A DNA stretch of 53,870 nucleotides, from contig NZ_FXAJ01000015.1 of NCBI RefSeq assembly GCF_900177535.1, positions 1-53,870 on the forward strand, written 5' to 3'. The translations under genes and the position numbers were made by a program. Each line of letters begins with the position of its first letter. The stretch's first letter is position 1. This document shows positions 51,806 through 53,870 of this stretch, piece by piece. The notes under the pieces were generated by a model. It was not told the origin of the DNA and did not search any database. It saw only the letters and a program-made list of their open reading frames with translations. The DNA is from Priestia filamentosa. Its GTDB lineage: Bacteria; Bacillota; Bacilli; Bacillales; Bacillaceae_H.

Positions 51806-53253
51806 ACTTCCTCGTCCTCTCGTACAAAAATCTCAATTTCATTTTCAGGCTTTTTTATTCCTTGAATATGTACATTTCCACTTATTAATTTTTTCAAGTA
51901 AGAAAGCCCTTCTTCCCCTAACTTCTCTCCCTCCATGAAAAGAGGAATCCCAGGTGGATAAGGAATAATATTTCTAGCTGTTACTTTTCCTTTTGCTTCA
52001 TCTATATTAATCCTTCTTCTTTTCAAGATTTTTCCTTCTTGATATGTCACATCTAGAGGATGTACACTTTTTCTAAAGTTATGTAAGAAAAAGCTTGAAA
52101 CTTCCTGTTCCTGACATTGAGACACTTGTTGTGCAGCAATCTCTTTAAGGCTATGGATCAATTTTTCATCATAAAAATTTGTTATTAACGGCAAAATAAG
52201 TAATACGCTCTTTTCATTTGCCAACTCACTATATATACCTCGCTGTTCTAATAAAGCTTGAAGTTCATAACCTGATAAACCAACAAGACTTATAGAAAGC
52301 TTTAGAGGATCCTGACTAATATTAACATAATCAGGCTTTAAAACAGTTATACCATCTATACAAGCTATTTCTTCTCTAAATTTCTTTAATGAATGAAGAA
52401 TATAATCTTCTTTCCCTAATAAAGAGGCTAGATAAAAGCGAGCTAAATCTAAAGAAGCCATAATAGGATATGAAGGGCTACTTGATTGAAGTATTGATAA
52501 AAAATAGGAAATTTCTTCTCTATCAATAAGATCACCTTGAGCATGTAAGTATGATCCCATTGTCATTGCGGGTAATGTTTTATGAGCTGATTGAATTACT
52601 ATATCTGCTCCTAAACTGACAGATGATATTGGAAAGCCGTCCAAAATAAAATGAGCTCCGTGTGCTTCATCTACAATAACTGGTATCCTCTTAGCATGTG
52701 CACGCTTAATAATGGAACAAAGATTACTAGAAACACCGTAATAGCTTGGATTTGTAAGTACTATAGCTTTAACATTTGGATAGTTCTCAATAGCATCCTT
52801 TATATCATTTTCTGTTACCCCTAGTGAAAATCCAGTTTGAGAATCAATCTCTGGAGTTAAAAATAAAGGATGGGCTCCGGTTAGCTTCAAAGCATTTAAA
52901 ATAGATTTATGAGAATCACGTTGAACGAGAATCTGTTCACCGTCCTTGCACACTGACATAATTGAAGCAAGATTACCAGCCGTTGAACCGTTAACTAAAA
53001 AGAAAGTTTGCTCTACTCTATATAACTCTTTGGCTAAGTCCTGTGCTTCTTTAATCACGCCTTCAGGAGCATGAAGGTCATCAAGACCTGTTATTTCTGT
53101 TGCGTCTATTTTCAATAAATCTTGAAAAAGCGATTTTCCAAGAAGAGGAAAGACCTCTCCATTTTTATGTCCTGGCACATGATAAGAAGAAGGCTCTGTT
53201 CTCATATGATCTACTAATTTAGAATATAATGGAGTGTTTGATTGAGGTGTCAT
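51802..53253 (-). CDS. yaaO: Orn/Lys/Arg decarboxylase-family PLP enzyme YaaO
   Basis: Fold-type I PLP decarboxylase, shorter than the enteric enzymes because it lacks the N-terminal wing domain. The 483 residues show [31 protein letters not shown] (PLP Asp) and the Schiff-base lysine in [10 protein letters not shown], then the C-terminal domain YPPGIPLF. Substrate (lysine, ornithine or arginine) cannot be told from sequence. Start ATG at 53253 follows AAAGGAA; the TTG at 53262 is too close to it. Confidence 0.92.
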   Translation of the reverse strand: MTPQSNTPLYSKLVDHMRTEPSSYHVPGHKNGEVFPLLGKSLFQDLLKIDATEITGLDDLHAPEGVIKEAQDLAKELYRVEQTFFLVNGSTAGNLASIMSVCKDGEQILVQRDSHKSILNALKLTGAHPLFLTPEIDSQTGFSLGVTENDIKDAIENYPNVKAIVLTNPSYYGVSSNLCSIIKRAHAKRIPVIVDEAHGAHFILDGFPISSVSLGADIVIQSAHKTLPAMTMGSYLHAQGDLIDREEISYFLSILQSSSPSYPIMASLDLARFYLASLLGKEDYILHSLKKFREEIACIDGITVLKPDYVNISQDPLKLSISLVGLSGYELQALLEQRGIYSELANEKSVLLILPLITNFYDEKLIHSLKEIAAQQVSQCQEQEVSSFFLHNFRKSVHPLDVTYQEGKILKRRRINIDEAKGKVTARNIIPYPPGIPLFMEGEKLGEEGLSYLKKLISGNVHIQGIKKPENEIEIFVREDEEV

Positions 53254-53332
53254 TTTTATCAATTCCTTTTTTATCTCTCTTAACCAATAGTAGCAAATAA
53301 AAAGAACTTGTGAAACAATAGAATAACGATAA

Positions 53333-53372
53333 AAAAAGACTGCTTCTTTATCACAATAAGAAGCAGACTATA
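53333..53372 (-). terminator. Terminator of csfB
   Basis: Stem CTGCTTCTT/AAGAAGCAG extended by outer pairs with one mismatch, then TTTTTTT on the minus strand; overlaps the csfB stop. Confidence 0.88.
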
Positions 53373-53559
53373 ATTCAACTTTAGACGTATTCATTTGCTT
53401 TAGTTTTTTCACATAGTAATCATACATTACTTCATTTGTTTCTGTATCCACAATTTCTTTCTCGCAGTCTCTACATAGGAAAGAAAATAATATCCTAATG
53501 CCTTCTTCTCTATATTCCTCACATACCATACATTGTTCTTTTTGATGATTTGCCTTCAT
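53368..53559 (-). CDS. csfB: Anti-sigma-G factor Gin (CsfB)
   Basis: In B. subtilis holds sigma-G inactive in the forespore until engulfment, and also acts on sigma-E. The 63-residue protein has two CxxC pairs, CMVC and CRDC, forming a zinc knuckle, and a helical acidic C-terminal half. GGAGGGAG precedes the ATG. A sigma-F promoter lies upstream. In B. subtilis xpaC and yaaN separate it from yaaO; they are absent here. Confidence 0.94.
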   Translation of the reverse strand: MKANHQKEQCMVCEEYREEGIRILFSFLCRDCEKEIVDTETNEVMYDYYVKKLKQMNTSKVEL

Positions 53560-53585
53560 TTATTTCTCCCTCCTCTTACTAATAC

Positions 53586-53613
53586 AGTATAACCAGCACT
53601 TTAGAGAATATAC
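53586..53613 (-). promoter_or_regulatory. Sigma-F promoter of csfB
   Basis: Minus strand: GTATA (53609-53613), 14-base spacer, GGTTATACT (53586-53594), which fits the sigma-F -10 pattern GG-N2-A-N-A-N-T. csfB is named for its sigma-F control. Confidence 0.8.
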
Positions 53614-53740
53614 ACATTAAGAGAGTTTAAGATAACTAGATTATAGGCTGAAATACTAATTAGCGTATTATATGAAGAGTACATCCTTCTAGTGCATGGT
53701 CCATAAATGAAGACAATATATCTTTTCTTTGTAAATACAC

Positions 53741-53774
53741 AAAAAGGCTGACCTATTATAGATCAGCCTTTTTG
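53741..53774 (-). terminator. Terminator of the right-hand rRNA operon
   Basis: Stem AAAAAGGCTGA with TCAGCCTTTTT around 11 bases, directly after the 5S end. No tRNA follows the 5S gene. Confidence 0.92.
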
Positions 53775-53780
53775 CATGGT

Positions 53781-53870
53781 GCCTGGCAACGTCCTACTCT
53801 CACAGGGACAAAGTCCCAACTACCATCGGCGTTCAAGAGCTTAACTTCTGTGTTCGGCATGGGAACAGGT
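53781..53870 (-). rRNA. rrf: 5S ribosomal RNA, 3' part (runs off the right edge)
   Basis: Minus strand reads into the conserved 5S core: CCCATGCCGAACAC, AAGTTAAGCTC, CGCCGATGGTAGT, and the 3' helix GTGAGAGTAGGACG ending GCCAGGC. About 90 of about 116 bases are inside the window; the 5' part lies beyond 53870. The mature 3' end is placed at about 53781 by comparison with the usual end of Bacillus 5S. Confidence 0.93.

Overview
The window is a slice of a low-GC, endospore-forming Bacillaceae chromosome (Bacillus sensu lato), close to the replication origin. The evidence is gene order: from right to left (the direction in which nearly all genes read) it follows the Bacillus subtilis csfB-to-lysS region almost gene for gene. 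Sporulation genes (csfB, yabG, sspF, spoVG, fin, spoVT, yabP/yabQ, spoIIE) and recognisable sigma-F, G, H, K and B promoters support this. The exact genus (Priestia- or Peribacillus-like?) cannot be fixed by eye.

The segment lies between two rRNA operons. At the right edge is the 3' part of a 5S rRNA gene on the minus strand with its terminator. At the left edge are tandem rRNA promoters P1 and P2 reading out of the window, so a second rrn operon should start just beyond base 1. The origin is inferred to lie to the right, so minus-strand genes run with the fork. Only abrB, tRNA-Met and bioB are on the plus strand.

Right to left: csfB (anti-sigma-G); yaaO, tmk, darA, yaaR, holB, ricT, yabA, trmN6, yazA, rsmI (nucleotide supply, replisome loading and its control, c-di-AMP sensing, RNA modification); abrB with Spo0A boxes (transition state); metG, tatD, yabE, rnmV, rsmA (translation and 5S/16S maturation, cell wall); yabG, veg, sspF (spore coat, biofilm, spore DNA protection); ispE, purR, ridA, spoVG; glmU, prs, ctc, pth (cell wall, PRPP, ribosome); fin, mfd, spoVT; yabM, yabN, rqcP, yabP, yabQ, divIC, yabR; then a plus-strand insert of tRNA-Met and a lone BirA-controlled bioB; then spoIIE, yabS, yabT, tilS, hpt, ftsH, coaX, hslO, cysK; the pabB-pabA-pabC-folP-folB-folK folate operon; dusB and lysS.

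The region is conserved housekeeping and sporulation DNA. I see no insertion sequence, prophage, CRISPR array, toxin-antitoxin or defence system, and no convincing undescribed multi-gene system. The best items for a second look are regulatory: a parS-like palindrome between tatD and metG, an isolated bioB with a perfect BirA-type operator inserted head-on, a phased cluster of Spo0A-like boxes between metG and abrB, a 42-bp-spaced repeat carrying 0A-like boxes upstream of spoIIE, and two intergenic hairpins with the same stem. yacD, yazB, xpaC and yaaN, expected from B. subtilis order, are absent.
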